This document shows, piece by piece, positions 27,987 to 40,398 of a stretch of 64,000 bases of DNA. The notes below the pieces were generated by a model. The model was not told the DNA's origin, made no database searches, and saw only the letters and a list, made by a program, of their open reading frames with translations. How positions within the stretch are numbered: position 1 is the first letter of the stretch; each line of letters opens with the position of its first letter. Position numbers and translations under genes: made by a program. The DNA comes from Amorphochlora amoebiformis (taxonomy: Eukaryota; Cercozoa; Chlorarachniophyceae): positions 868,001 to 932,000 of the forward strand of contig BAAHQB010000013.1 in the NCBI GenBank assembly GCA_054601695.1. The letters are read 5' to 3'.

Positions 27987-28326
27987 TATATATATATATT
28001 TTTTTTTATATATATAATTATATATATATGTATAATAATATATATATAAGTACTCATATCTTTACATTTACATTACAATGCTATGATTACTATTGTCATT
28101 ATTACTATTAATACATATATATTATATCTATGATATGTCTCAGAACATGAGCAAGAGTGCAAATGCACATGCACATGTAAAAACATATATATATATATAT
28201 ATAATATATATGTATATCTTACTCTTCAAAAAAATAAAAATCAGGAAGCTAAAGACCCTCGGCAACAAGATCGAAAACCCTCTGGAATACCGAGAATTCC
28301 TGCAAATGAAGTCATTCATTCCTTAA
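16499..28326 (+). CDS. Orphan protein, about 930 aa, 20 exons
   Basis: Exons: 16499-16534, 16690-17238, 17315-17538, 17606-17676, 18374-18849, 18914-18975, 20195-20298, 20416-20468, 21268-21579, 22127-22348, 22647-22696, 23045-23123, 23342-23383, 24463-24560, 25226-25268, 26243-26328, 26545-26635, 27030-27077, 27271-27335, 28245-28326. All phases agree and the sum is 2793 nt ending in TAA. I recognise no family. Exon 2 is Pro/Ser-rich with six 13-residue repeats of the type [13 protein letters not shown]. Exon 3 has a Lys/Ala helix ([20 protein letters not shown]). Exon 5 is Thr/Asp-rich and ends in (GE)n then basic [10 protein letters not shown]. The rest is charged and mostly helical, with Trp/Tyr-rich pieces such as [15 protein letters not shown]. 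Exon 22127-22348 ends AAG|GCATAT, a probable GC donor. The first exon ([12 protein letters not shown]) is the weakest; the remainder is well supported by splice sites and phase. The two exons carrying disordered sequence are by far the longest. Confidence 0.72.
16858..17091 (+). repeat. In-frame 39-bp repeats encoding TPK-rich 13-mers
   Basis: Six consecutive 39-bp units within the second exon of the orphan gene, each reading close to (E/K)N(K/Q)(G/E)DTPK--TPI. Later units diverge ([13 protein letters not shown]). The pattern suggests a disordered tail that could be a Ser/Thr-Pro phosphorylation target; that role is inference. Confidence 0.85.
18952..19762 (+). repeat. Tandem duplication spanning an exon 3' end and intron
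   Basis: The end of exon 18914-18975 with its donor (GTCGGAGATCCTTGATATTC then GTAAGATTC) recurs at 19325-19355 as GTCGGAGATTCTTGATATTC then GTAAGATTC. A 60-bp piece starting GTTAAACCCATGCCTGTT occurs at 19243-19305 and again at 19701-19762. Together they define two copies of a 370-460 bp unit that differ mainly in TA tract length. Confidence 0.85.
20040..20150 (+). repeat. Degenerate TTAGGG-like block in intron
   Basis: TTAGGGTTAAGAGTTAG, then GGTTAGGATTAGGGTTAGGG within about 110 bp, in the intron before exon 20195-20298. It is a diverged telomere-type repeat, too short and impure to be a chromosome end. Confidence 0.7.
23670..24236 (+). pseudogene. Three truncated copies of exon 24463-24560
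   Basis: Each copy follows an acceptor (ACAG at 23669, TTAG at 23864, TTAG at 24200). They read [26 protein letters not shown] and [13 protein letters not shown], against [13 protein letters not shown] in the intact exon. Each is cut short after about 40 bp and runs into (TA)n. All three lie in the intron directly upstream of the intact exon. Confidence 0.85.
24561..25020 (+). repeat. Intronic tandem array with splice-site-like units, about 65-85 bp
   Basis: Six to seven diverged units follow exon 24463-24560. Most begin like a donor (GTAAGT, GTAAGA, GTAAGTG) followed by GCCTG, a T-rich stretch and an acceptor-like TAG, then AGAGATTTACT-type sequence and TATATGTGTG before the next GTAAG. The first unit starts at the true donor of the upstream exon. 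Confidence 0.75.
25500..25925 (+). repeat. Interstitial TTAGGG array with higher-order structure
   Basis: About 425 bp of (GGTTAG)n-type repeat inside the intron between exons 25226-25268 and 26243-26328. At least six times, at about 25541, 25631, 25693, 25734, 25794 and 25842, the array is broken by TTAGGGATGAAGTCAGGGG or close variants. It is therefore a compound repeat rather than a simple telomere seed. The long Arg/Val open frames here are repeat translations. Confidence 0.9.
26399..26441 (+). pseudogene. Truncated copy of the 3' end of exon 26243-26328
   Basis: The sequence TATCGGATAAGAAGGAAG, then TTGAGGAAAGGATTAAAG followed by GTACAT matches the end of the intact exon (ACCGGATAAGAAGGAAC, then TTAAGGAAAGGATCAAATG followed by GTATTT). 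It lies in the following intron, includes a donor, and is flanked by (TA)n on both sides. Confidence 0.85.
27480..27790. repeat. Dispersed repeat family member (copy 1)
   Basis: Non-TA sequence in the last intron of the orphan gene. It shares AATCTTCGGGAA, AAGCGTGACATG, a run of CGGTAGTACCGAGTACTACC-like motifs and GCGATCTCCAG with 53550-53850, and with the reverse complement of 60830-61060. It has no open frame of note. It looks like a non-autonomous transposon or another interspersed repeat; termini are not defined. Confidence 0.6.
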
Positions 28327-28329
28327 AAC

Positions 28330-28650
28330 AAATCGATTGAGAGGGATCTGAGAGGGGAAAATGAAAGCAAGAGAGTTAGGGAGATAAGAGAAGAGATATG
28401 GAGAAGAGATATGGAGAAGAGAGATAGGTAGATAGAGAGGGAAAAGGAGAGAGGGAGAGGGGGGAAAGGAAGAGGGAGGAAAAGAAGAGAAGAGAGAAGG
28501 ATGGAAATAGCGAGGGGAGGAAGAGAGAGAGAAAGAAAGAGGAGGAGTGAAAAAAAGGGGGGGGGAAAGAGCAATTGTAAGGAAGACGGAGAGAGGAAAA
28601 AGAGACATAGAGAGATCAGGACATAGAGTGATAGAGACAGAGAAACAGGA
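28330..28650. repeat. GA-rich spacer between two plus-strand genes
   Basis: Starts directly after the TAA of the orphan gene: imperfect GAGA/GGAAG repeat, with no exon-like island. Ser/Phe/Pro frames on the minus strand are composition artefacts. Confidence 0.75.
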
Positions 28651-28701
28651 ATAGAACGTATTATGTTTTAAGTACTTGTTAAATACATGTTGAGTATGCG
28701 C

Positions 28702-28750
<49 letters not shown>

Positions 28751-28770
28751 ATGTACTAAAGCGTTTATAT

Positions 28771-28817
<47 letters not shown>

Positions 28818-28839
28818 TGTCAGGGCATTGAGGGATTCC

Positions 28840-29008
28840 ATGTATCGTATTCCTCCTCCTCCTAACGATATCTGGAAGCATGTTAAGGTTTCGATATAGA
28901 TATCATATCACATACTATATCAGTATATATGATATACTCCTCCAAACGACATCTCGAAGCATGTCAAGTTTCGATGTAGATGTATTATATGATGTTATAA
29001 TATATGGT

Positions 29009-29048
<40 letters not shown>

Positions 29049-29545
29049 TATATATATAATATATATATAATATATATATGTATATATATGTGCGTGTGTG
29101 ATCTGCGCATTCTAGCCTTCTTTCGACTTCAAATTTTCATATCTTACACTTAATATGTTGCAATGTATCGATAATACTTCATGATGTTATATTATATTCT
29201 ATATGTATGTATATATACGAATTTATATATATATATATATATATATATACATACATACATATGTGTATATATATATATATGTATATATATTATAAATATA
29301 TAATAATAATACATATATATATATATATAAATGTATAAACCCTAGTTGGAAGCATGTGAAGGTTAGAATCTCTCTTTATTCTATTTCGATTTCGATATCA
29401 TAATATATGTACATATACATGTATTAAATATATATTTATATATATCCATACAACCTATTATATATATATATATATATGCATGTATACACATATATACACA
29501 TACCTTTAAATTATAAGAATTCACGTATTTGCCTAATTACCCTGC

Positions 29546-29601
<56 letters not shown>

Positions 29602-29680
29602 TTTTTATCTGTACATACATACGTACACTGTGTTTATATATGTACACACATATTATGTATGATTATATATTATATATATA

Positions 29681-29712
<32 letters not shown>

Positions 29713-29903
29713 GCATGTGTACAAAAACATGTTCCTATAATATGTTCATATTATTTTCATTATTGTTATTATTATCATTACTATTATTATTATTATTACT
29801 ACTACTACTACTACTACTATATATATATATCTATATATGGTATGTAGGAGGGAAATGTAGAGGAAACCTTGGCAGAGCTAAAGGATGCTAGGAACGGAGG
29901 ACC

Positions 29904-29938
<35 letters not shown>

Positions 29939-29978
29939 ATATTGTTAGAATTACACGGATGAATATATATATATATAT

Positions 29979-30030
<52 letters not shown>

Positions 30031-30034
30031 ATTT

Positions 30035-30094
<60 letters not shown>

Positions 30095-30413
30095 TTTATA
30101 TAAATATATATCATATATATATACATATATCATATATATATATATATCATATATAATATATATATGTATGTATATATACAATGATTAGATTAGTATTAGT
30201 ATTATATTATAATTATCGCCATTACAATTATTATTATTACTGTTATTGTTGTTGTTTATTAGGAAAAAGAATATATGCATACAATACGTAGATGTATATA
30301 TATATATATATATATGTAATTGTTCTTATTATTAGGGCTGTGTAGATGAGAATGGCCGAAACGCCTTGCACTACTACGCGGTGATATACTTATTTCAACT
30401 TCCATATCAAATG

Positions 30414-30467
<54 letters not shown>

Positions 30468-30503
30468 GTATATATATGCATATACACATACATATTACAT
30501 AAC

Positions 30504-30535
<32 letters not shown>

Positions 30536-30742
30536 TATATATATATTTATTTACATGTATATATACATATGAACTACATACTTAGGCAAGGCATCATCAT
30601 CCCGATAGCATTAAGATTTTAATTGACGCCGGTGTCCCCTGGACGGCCTCAGATTACGATGGAAATACTATCCTACACTACGCAGTGGCGTACGATAATA
30701 AACAGGTCGATATATATTTATTTGTATATAATTTATGTATAA

Positions 30743-30775
<33 letters not shown>

Positions 30776-30862
30776 ATACATATGTATGATACACATACAC
30801 ACACATATGCACACACATATATATATATATTATATATATTATATGTATGTGTATATAATATA

Positions 30863-30903
<41 letters not shown>

Positions 30904-31240
30904 CATACTTACATACATATGTAAGTGTATATATATATACATATATATATACAAATATTATATATATGTCGCAAATACTACCCTGCGCTACGCGGAGGAG
31001 TACAACATCAAACTGGTGGATATACAATATGTAAATATATACATAATTAATACATTTATAACTGTTTTATATTTTACATCTGATAATGAATGGTATTCTC
31101 AGATGGTTCACGCGATCCGGAATCTGAAAGGAAGCCATTATTTGACCAAGATGAGGAATAGAAAGGGACATACACCGCTAGAGACCGCCATGGCTAACGA
31201 GGGTAATTATCCATTTATCTGTGTGCTGACTGTCTACCTG

Positions 31241-31278
<38 letters not shown>

Positions 31279-31936
31279 CATATATATACAGGTATATATA
31301 TATATATGCATATATATTCTTTTTCTTGGGGGTGGATATATATATATATATATAATATATAATATATAATATATACATTCATGCGTACGTATAAATAGTT
31401 ACACTTGTATAATTTAGTATAATGCAGTACATATAATGTGAAAACATATATAAATAGCGTAATATAATATTAGTTTACATATACATAAATAAATATATAT
31501 AGAGATATAAATATAGATATATATATATATATATACATTGTACAGATGTAAATATATTATTACATAATCTGAAAGGTATCATTAAGCGGGACCCTTCAAC
31601 CCTAGAGATGTTGAATCCGAAATCACGAAAAAGAGTCCCTCTTCCCGCACCCTCCACTCGTTTTGTCGATGTGCTGGAACGGTTGGGTTATGCCAGGTAG
31701 AAATATATTATGCATACGTACGTGTGCGTGTGTATAAATGCTTAGAATATATATTCATATGTACATATATATATATATATGTATATTATATATATATATA
31801 TATAGACATCAAGATTCGATATATATAACATCCAGGCACGTCGGGTATGCTGCCCTTAAGTTTACTCGGAATTCACTTGACGTCGCCTACACCATCCTCA
31901 AACACTATAAACCAGACCAGATCGGTATATAAACAT

Positions 31937-31994
<58 letters not shown>

Positions 31995-32031
31995 ATATAT
32001 ATATATATGTGTGTGTGTGTGTTCGTGCGTG

Positions 32032-32105
<74 letters not shown>

Positions 32106-32759
32106 ATATATACGCATTTAACACATGTTAATGCATACAAATATATATATATATATATATAATATTATACCTGTATAGATATATATATATATACTCAGTC
32201 GAGATGGGAAAACATGCGCCTCTCCCGCGAAAAATATGCGCCGATCCGCCCGGGTACCATATACCTAAATATATATAATTATATATATATATATATATAT
32301 AATATATATATATATGTGTGTGTATATATACATATATATATTAGTCTGTGTATCATTAATCGCTTTCAGGTAGATTGGATATACATATACCTATTACAAT
32401 ATACACAAAGACCCATGTTCGAAGACTATGAGCTAGAGAAGAAACTCGAAGACACAGCCCTAGATCTATCCTCTCAGGTCACGTACATTCCTATGCTTAG
32501 GGTTACAGTTAGAATCAGATTATTTACCATGTCCTAGCCTTCCGCAATTTACTGCGGCTGTTAGCGGGGTGAGCTCATGGTGTCCATGATGTCGTTACGG
32601 TGAGGGGATGCTTATTTTAGATGTGGGTGGCGGGATAGGGTTATAATTGTGCTTAGGGAAGGGCAAGGGCTTAATTAAGACATTTATGCATATTACAGAT
32701 GGTAGAGAACATCACTGACGTTGGAGAACAGGTTTGAACTCAACAATTATAAACATATA

Positions 32760-32800
<41 letters not shown>

Positions 32801-32906
32801 ATACATATACATATATATATATATATATATACAGACCGGGTGGGAGATAGTTGGTAAGGTATACAAGCGCGTCAAGAATCTTGGCAACCATATATACCAC
32901 GGTATA

Positions 32907-32949
<43 letters not shown>

Positions 32950-33452
32950 TATGTTATATTAGAAATGTACATGTACATTGGAATATATATAATATATATA
33001 GATATATATATATATATATATATAATATCATGCATACATGTATACCTATGTACATATGCTTAATTTCGCTATAGATGTTTATCAAATCTGTCATTGAAAT
33101 ACTCTAAATTATCCTGTAACTGTGTAACTATATATATATATATATATATATACATTATATACACATACATATGAAAAAAATGTATATTACATGTGTTTTA
33201 GTATTCCTAAAACAGACACAGAGAGAAAAATTACATCGATCTGGAGAGAAAAGGGGTTTTAACGAAGTTAATTATCCGGGGGTTAGAAAGCGAGTTATTA
33301 GCGGGGATATAGAATTCGAATTACTAGGAAAAGACAGAAGACCTTCATGTTACAATATACATTTTAGTGTATGGTATATTTATATATTCAAATATATATA
33401 TATATATATATATATATTATTATACATATATATATATATATATTATATATAT

Positions 33453-33503
<51 letters not shown>

Positions 33504-33956
33504 CATATATAATATACATATGTATATATATGTATATCTATATATATATATATATATATATGCATATTATGAATATGTATACTATATTTATATATATATA
33601 TATATATATATACATATATGTGGATATATAGGTATATATATATATATATATATGTATTATGTAAATTTGTACTATGCATATATATATATATATACATATA
33701 AAACATGAACAATTAGCACGTCTTGATCACAAGGATTTCCCCGACTACGACCTCTTCGGCATGATTAGTGTCTACATGGGGTAATTATACACACACATAC
33801 ACATACACATATACACACATATGTATATATATATATATAATGTGTGTGTGTATATATAGATAATAGATACTTACATATACATATAAACTTATATACATTT
33901 ATATATGTATGTGTGTGTGTGTGTTTGTGTATGTATGTGTATTTATATGTTTGTTG

Positions 33957-34028
<72 letters not shown>

Positions 34029-34321
34029 CCCTAAGGTTTATTATGTATTTTCAGTTGGGATGGTCGGTATATAACAGCGGCAGATGAGGATAGGTATCGT
34101 ATATATACAGATATATATTTAGAAATACATATATATATATATATATATTATATAATATATAGTATATATTATATATATTTATATTACATAAATGAATATA
34201 TATACATACATATATACATTCTTATGTATAGAAATATATTTGTGTGTTTTCTTTGTGTCATTGAATAGACTCTATGTATCTATTTGTATCTATGTTATAT
34301 GTACATTTGTATGTAAGTATA

Positions 34322-34360
<39 letters not shown>

Positions 34361-35140
34361 CCCTAACCGATCCCTAATTTGAACTATGACCTGTCCGGCT
34401 TTGGGTTATTCACATATACATATGCATGTATGTATGTGTGTATATATGTGTATATATATATATGTGTATATGTGGGGAATATGGGTGTATATATAAAATA
34501 TACACAAGCAAAGTATTTTAATCAATTAATCCCTGCCCTGCCTCGATTACTACAACTCTTCTCAAGACTAGGCTACGTATCCATGAACATACACATAAAC
34601 ATATATACACATACATACATATTCTTGTATCCACACCAGGCCCCAACGTTATCTTGACGGCGAGATGTTAGAATCTCAACCTTCGTTCTACCACCTATGT
34701 AACCAACCGGATGCTCAGGTTTAGGAAAGAATTCACTTCGAAGAGAGGAATAAGAGAGAGAGAGAGAGAGAGAGAGACAGTACACTTCCCAGAGAGGAGT
34801 GAGAGATAGAGAGAGAGAGAGAGAGAGAGCAAGAGGCGGATATAATTCCGAGAGAGGAGTGAGGGAATGTATATAGATGTATTCTATATGTGTATATATA
34901 GAAAGAGGGGAGAGAGTGAGAACAAGAGAGGAATACAGTTCAAAGAGGGAAGGAGGGAGAATGTACATAGATGTATTATATAAAAATCTATGTACACATA
35001 TGTGTTATACATATATACATATATAAATACATGTCTAAACACATATATATATATATATAATAGAAACATATATATATATATATATATGTATATACACATA
35101 CACATATAGATGTGTAAATATATATGTGTATGTATAAATA

Positions 35141-35181
<41 letters not shown>

Positions 35182-36299
35182 TGATATATCTAATCATATA
35201 TGTATGTACATGATAGGAGAAATATGAGAAGCAAAGGCTTGGACTGAAAGAAGCACTAGTATCTGAACCTATAGCTGTTGTCAAGGTGTATATACACATA
35301 GAAAATATATATGTATATATAAAATACATATATATATATATATATATATATATGATATAGATATATATATACATATACATATAATATATATAAATATAAT
35401 ATGTATATATATATATATATGTATATGTAGCTTTACGATATTATTTAAACAATTGAATATAGGGCTAAAGAAGACCTAACCTTTATATTTTATATGATAA
35501 TATATACATACATGTGTATGTATATGTGTAGTATATGTACATATACATACATACACATATACATATAAATATACGTCATACACACTTGCAGGGTCGCGTA
35601 AGGAGATTATTTAAGAACCTGAAGAAATATAGAGCGAAAGAGGATCTAGACCTCACGGCAATGGGGCGTGCTATGGATAGGATACGCGAGGTATTCTTGT
35701 CTTCATTCCTATATTCCTCCCTTCTCTCTTCCTCTCTCTTGTGCTCTCTCGATCTCTGAGTCTCGCTTCGTCCTACAAGTAGTCTGTCCATTTCTCTTTT
35801 TCTTCCCATCATATTTTCTCACGCTTTATATCCTCTATCTCTCTCTCGCTATCTATCTATTGCTCTCTCTAAACCTCTGTACGATGTGTATATTATTGTT
35901 ATAATACAACGCACTGTATGATTCACAATTATATTTATATATTTTTACATTTAAGTATTATTATATGCATATGGTAATCTTAGATTGAACTTTACATGTT
36001 GTAAGTATATGCATGATCAATAAATATGTATATGTATATAAATACATATATATGTGTATATATATATATTTACATATGTATATATATATATATGTTCAAA
36101 TATATATGTGTGTACAGAAACGAGTGCGTGTGTTTTGTAATTGTGTATGTGTTTAAGTGTTTATATACATGTATATGTATATATATATATACATATATAT
36201 GTATATATATATATATTGTACAGGTACGTATGTTTTCTTCGCATGTAAATCTACGTTAAACATGACAATTAATAATATAATATGTATGTATGTATATAT

Positions 36300-36354
<55 letters not shown>

Positions 36355-36840
36355 ATTGGTAAATATATATACCTACATACATGCACATATATATGTGTAG
36401 TATGTAGTACATGTATATGTGTGTGTACATCTAATGTAAACATGTTATCGTTATTCCCACTGTCAGTATTACTACTAATACTAGTATTGTAAAACAACTG
36501 TATATCTTAGATCAAGAAGATGACGGAAGTCCCTCTGTCGATTAAGGATGGGGCAATAGATATGGTGGTCGACGCGGTTTTCCCGGTAACATTTGTACAT
36601 CATTCATGCGTATTTATATGTGGATATGTATATACATATCAATATATATATATATAATACATACATATATAGTTTTCATATGTATATACCTCTATATATA
36701 TATATATATATATATATAAATATATATATTACGTATATAAATATGCAATATATATATACATACATATGTATACATGTACATATGTACATATATACGTGCA
36801 TTGAATCGATATAAAAAAACCTCTTTGTGGTATATACATG

Positions 36841-36883
<43 letters not shown>

Positions 36884-37076
36884 TATATATATATAATATA
36901 CATATATAATATATATATATATATGTGTGTATGTATAAATATATATATATATATAAAAGCCTTCTCCATTCCTCCCACGCGATCAATATTTGTGCAATAT
37001 TCATTCTCAGCTCGACATCTCTGACTCCAACATCGGCGTCCTTTGCAGTCCACTGGGACGTTTGCAGCGTGTTTAG
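28840..37076 (+). CDS. Ankyrin-type protein, 494 aa, 20 exons
   Basis: Exons: 28840-28887, 29848-29904, 30336-30380, 30586-30705, 31103-31202, 31546-31696, 31836-31924, 32199-32253, 32411-32477, 32699-32731, 32835-32901, 33075-33089, 33202-33348, 33717-33780, 34055-34093, 34640-34718, 35217-35285, 35592-35690, 36511-36585, 37011-37076. The phases join into 1485 nt ending in TAG. Residues 11-123 form about three ankyrin repeats: [66 protein letters not shown]. Ankyrin repeats are protein-binding scaffolds. The C-terminal 370 residues are charged and not recognised, with [20 protein letters not shown] the most distinctive part. The 15-nt exon at 33075-33089, the donor at 33349 and the junction 32253/32411 are the least certain. 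An AG acceptor lies just before the start, so an upstream 5' UTR exon is possible. Confidence 0.75.
28936..29362 (+). pseudogene. Two truncated copies of the 3' end of exon 28840-28887
   Basis: The intact exon ends CTAACGATATCTGGAAGC, ATGTTAAG, then GTTTCG. Copy 1 (28936-28969) reads CCAAACGACATCTCGAAGC, ATGTCAAG, then TTTCGATGTAGATG. Copy 2 (29341-29362) reads CCTAGTTGGAAGCATGTGAAG, broken here by one base from the consensus, then GTTAGAATC. Both lie downstream of the intact exon in the same intron and keep a donor-like end. Confidence 0.8.
30970..31014 (+). pseudogene. Truncated copy of the 3' end of ankyrin exon 30586-30705
   Basis: Read in the original frame the copy gives [15 protein letters not shown], against [15 protein letters not shown] in the intact exon. 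It is followed by GTGGATATAC where the original has GTCGATATAT. It lies in the following intron and remains an open frame. Confidence 0.85.
34738..34970. repeat. GA-rich intronic tract with internal duplication
   Basis: Two to three copies of a unit containing CGAGAGAGGAGTGAG-type sequence and (GA)n, followed by two copies of ATGTATATAGATGTATT-like sequence, within an ankyrin-gene intron. Confidence 0.65.
35453..35486 (+). pseudogene. Fragmentary copy of the interior of exon 35592-35690
   Basis: GAATATAGGGCTAAAGAAG then ACCTAACC resembles AAATATAGAGCGAAAGAGG then ATCTAGACC in the intact exon. It lies in the intron upstream and is preceded by TATAG, which could serve as an acceptor. Confidence 0.6.
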
Positions 37077-37079
37077 CTA

Positions 37080-37590
37080 GTTTCAAGTCCATATGCCGAG
37101 ATCGATTATTGATGGATCGTACGCGCTTGAATTTGTTTGTTTATTAATTTTAGTCACGTTCAGCCGATTCACTTTATAGTACCTAGAGTACATGCAAGTC
37201 TTTTAGCCATGCACAAAAAAGGCTAGATTAGCAGATACGTAGTAGCACTACTAGTAAAGATAGAGTATTAACTAGATGAATTCGAGCTCATTTGCTCAGT
37301 GAGACTGTGAGAGATCAACTAGATCTAGTAGATTAGACAAGACTGAGTAGTTCTAGTGGTTCTAGCAGCAGACTAACTCTATGTAGTAACCCAGGTAACT
37401 ACACGTGCTAGCGACTAGCCCACAAAGTGCAATTAATCCAGTTACAATTTAGAACACCTGATTACGCTAACGATCAATCCTGGCAGTTTACTGTACATGA
37501 AAATGCAGATCTATATCATGATCAAGCTTTGAAATTAGTCAGCCTCATACTAGTCATAGCATAGATAGCGGCAATTGCCATAAAAGTTAT
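37080..37590. other. CTAG-rich intergenic segment between convergent genes
   Basis: Mixed-composition spacer after the ankyrin-type stop and before the stop of the minus-strand small gene. CTAG and near variants (CTAGATCTAGTAG, ACTAGTAAAGATAGAG) recur many times between about 37195 and 37420. No open frame is seen. Similar composition returns at 55.66-56.45 kb and 43.29-43.35 kb. Confidence 0.55.
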
Positions 37591-37596
37591 TAGTTG

Positions 37597-37940
37597 CTAC
37601 GTTTCGGATGCAGTGCCATGTTCCTTTTCTTTTCGTTTCTAGAACACAACAATAAAAACATTCAACACAACCGTAGACAGATATACTCTATTTGCGTACA
37701 TTGCAGTACATCTAAAACGAATTATATGTTATATATATATATTATATATTATACATAATTATACATGTACTCACATATATGTATATCTACATATGTATAT
37801 ATTACTATATATATATATATATATATAATTCACATATGTATGCACGTGCATCTACATATATGCACCGTGAATAGGTATTTAAGAAAATAGTATAAATATA
37901 TGTATAATATATCTGTATGTTGGTTTTTTCGTATTCACAC

Positions 37941-37977
<37 letters not shown>

Positions 37978-38153
37978 TACATATTATACATATATATATA
38001 TATATATATACATATAGATGCATCGTGTGTGTGTGTGTGTTGGTGGGTATTCATAACTATAGCGGACATCTACCTGTTGGTCCTTTTCTTCCTGTTGTCT
38101 CTTGAGCAGGGCTGCACGACGATGGTTGTTTCTCTTCACTAGCTGTGAAATTA

Positions 38154-38208
<55 letters not shown>

Positions 38209-38639
38209 TAGCTGTGATATTAGATATTATACATATATATATATATATATTGTATGTATATGTATACTTTTCATACAATTTATGTACATAAAAATAGATT
38301 TTGGTATGTAGATATATATGTAATATATATTTTATTCTAGCTTTTTCCAATTCTATCCTTTCTCCCTCTTTCCTTCTCTTTCCTTCTCTTCCCTCCTATT
38401 CCCCCACCCTGCATTTCTTCCCTCGGTCGCTTGGTTATGTATATCATCTCTTATACTCTCTTGAGGTGTGTAAATGATTTATATAATTATCTTAATATAA
38501 TTATATGTATATACATGTATATATATATATATACAGATATGTAAATATATTATTTAGAAGGGTAGTACCACTCGGTAGGTGGTTTCCTGCTCCTTTTTCG
38601 TCATCTTGTGCCTCAACACACACACACACACATATGTAC

Positions 38640-38682
<43 letters not shown>

Positions 38683-38823
38683 AATATATATACATATATC
38701 ACACACATATATATATATATATTATATATAGATATATACATACATGTAAATATATATACATATATCACACATGCATTTGTATAATATATATACATTTGTG
38801 TTTTTAGGTTTGTGCGTATGTTG

Positions 38824-38886
<63 letters not shown>

Positions 38887-38887
38887 G

Positions 38888-38923
<36 letters not shown>

Positions 38924-39016
38924 AATATATATGCATATTTATATATATTTATATGAATTCATACATACAATATATATATATATATATACATTTATATATA
39001 TATATATATATATATA

Positions 39017-39061
<45 letters not shown>

Positions 39062-39241
39062 CACACATGTTTACGTAGATTCCTGCATATACATACATAT
39101 ATACATATATATATATATTTTATAATATATATATATATATATATATATTATATTATATATATGTATATTTACATCATATATATGCATATACATACATGTA
39201 TATTATGCGTATATATACACATACACATATATATACATAAA

Positions 39242-39272
<31 letters not shown>

Positions 39273-39491
39273 CATACATATACACATACATATATATACA
39301 TACATTATGCCTGTATACTGCGTGTATGAGTATCATAACGCATCCACATCATTTGCATACCTAGACACTACAAAAACATACACCTACATATATACACATA
39401 TATACATAACATATACATACACATATATACATACATACAAACATATAAATACACAATATATGCATATGCACACATGCGTACAAATCATGTT

Positions 39492-39534
<43 letters not shown>

Positions 39535-39741
39535 TGCATTGTGTCTAGGTATGTAGATAATGTATATGTTTACAAAGACATACATGCACGTATGCACACA
39601 CAATCCTATAAACTTATGTAGTACATACATACATACCAGTTGGCGATTCTACTGAGCGTTCCATCCGAATTAATCTGATGTTTGTACATTGACATGTCCC
39701 CATGTATTCATACACAAAGATATACTTACACACATATAATG

Positions 39742-39785
<44 letters not shown>

Positions 39786-40342
39786 TATGTTTAAATATAT
39801 TAAATATATATATATAATATATATATATATATATGTGATATGTATATATATATATATGTATATATATTTATATTTATATTTATGTCTAATTATATAATAT
39901 ATATGTAATACATATGTAATACATATGTATTGGTATAACCGACGGAGAGGGTAGGGAGGGGGGAGAAAAAGAGGAGAGAGGAAGGAGTGGGAGAAGATCG
40001 GAAAACGGGGGCGAAGCGAATGCGCAGTGGAGCAAATCGAGAGAGAAAGAATGGTACATGTAGGGGGTAAGAGAGAGAAAGACGTATTCGGAAGGAGGGA
40101 AAGAGGTGAAGAGGAAGAGAGAAAAAAAGAAAGAGCGAAAGAGAAAGGTTTTTGGGAGAATGAGACCACATGCCAAGCCACCATTTATGCCTACAGCTTA
40201 CCACAATTGGCCCCAATTTATCCATCTTCATACCCTGGTCAACGGTCATAGATGTAGTCTTGTAGTCCGAGGGCGCAGGAAGGGCTAACACCGGCCCCCC
40301 CCCCCCAGAGCCGCTTTCTGAATCCTTTCCTGCCGAGCTCAT
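37597..40342 (-). CDS. Conserved small basic protein, 110 aa, 5 exons
   Basis: Exons 40342-40202, 39674-39637, 38611-38569, 38142-38074, 37638-37597 join in phase (333 nt, TAG stop). The core [19 protein letters not shown], then [17 protein letters not shown] matches a short eukaryotic family I know from fungi and other lineages by the pattern GP-x-V-x-N-x-DGT-x2-RI-x-NW followed by E-x-T-x-R-x-L-x-KRN; I cannot name a function. The N-terminus is Ser/Gly-rich with a run of G on the plus-strand complement, and the C-terminus is Lys/Glu-rich ([16 protein letters not shown]). The last intron copies its own acceptor (38205-38230). It is transcribed divergently from the REV7-like gene. Confidence 0.82.
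38200..38232 (-). pseudogene. Truncated copy of the 5' end of exon 38142-38074
   Basis: On the minus strand, ATCTAATATCACAG followed by CTAGTGATATA matches the true acceptor and exon start, ATTTAATTTCACAG followed by CTAGTGAAGAGA. It lies upstream of the intact exon in transcription and passes into (TA)n after about 6 exon bases. Confidence 0.7.
38676..38772. repeat. Intronic tandem duplication, about 64 bp
   Basis: ACATGTAAATATATATACAT followed by ATATCACACA occurs at about 38678-38707 and at about 38742-38770 in the second-last large intron of the small basic-protein gene. Confidence 0.65.
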
Positions 40343-40398
40343 TGTAACTTGTGATTTCAGCCCATGTCACGCTGATGCCTTACGTGTGACCAATCTGG
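40343..40398. promoter_or_regulatory. 56-bp divergent intergenic region (putative bidirectional promoter)
   Basis: Only 56 bp separate the ATG of the minus-strand small protein (40342) from the ATG of the REV7-like gene (40399). No TATA box is obvious in the gap. The arrangement implies a shared promoter, or promoters lying inside the opposite 5' exons. Confidence 0.5.
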
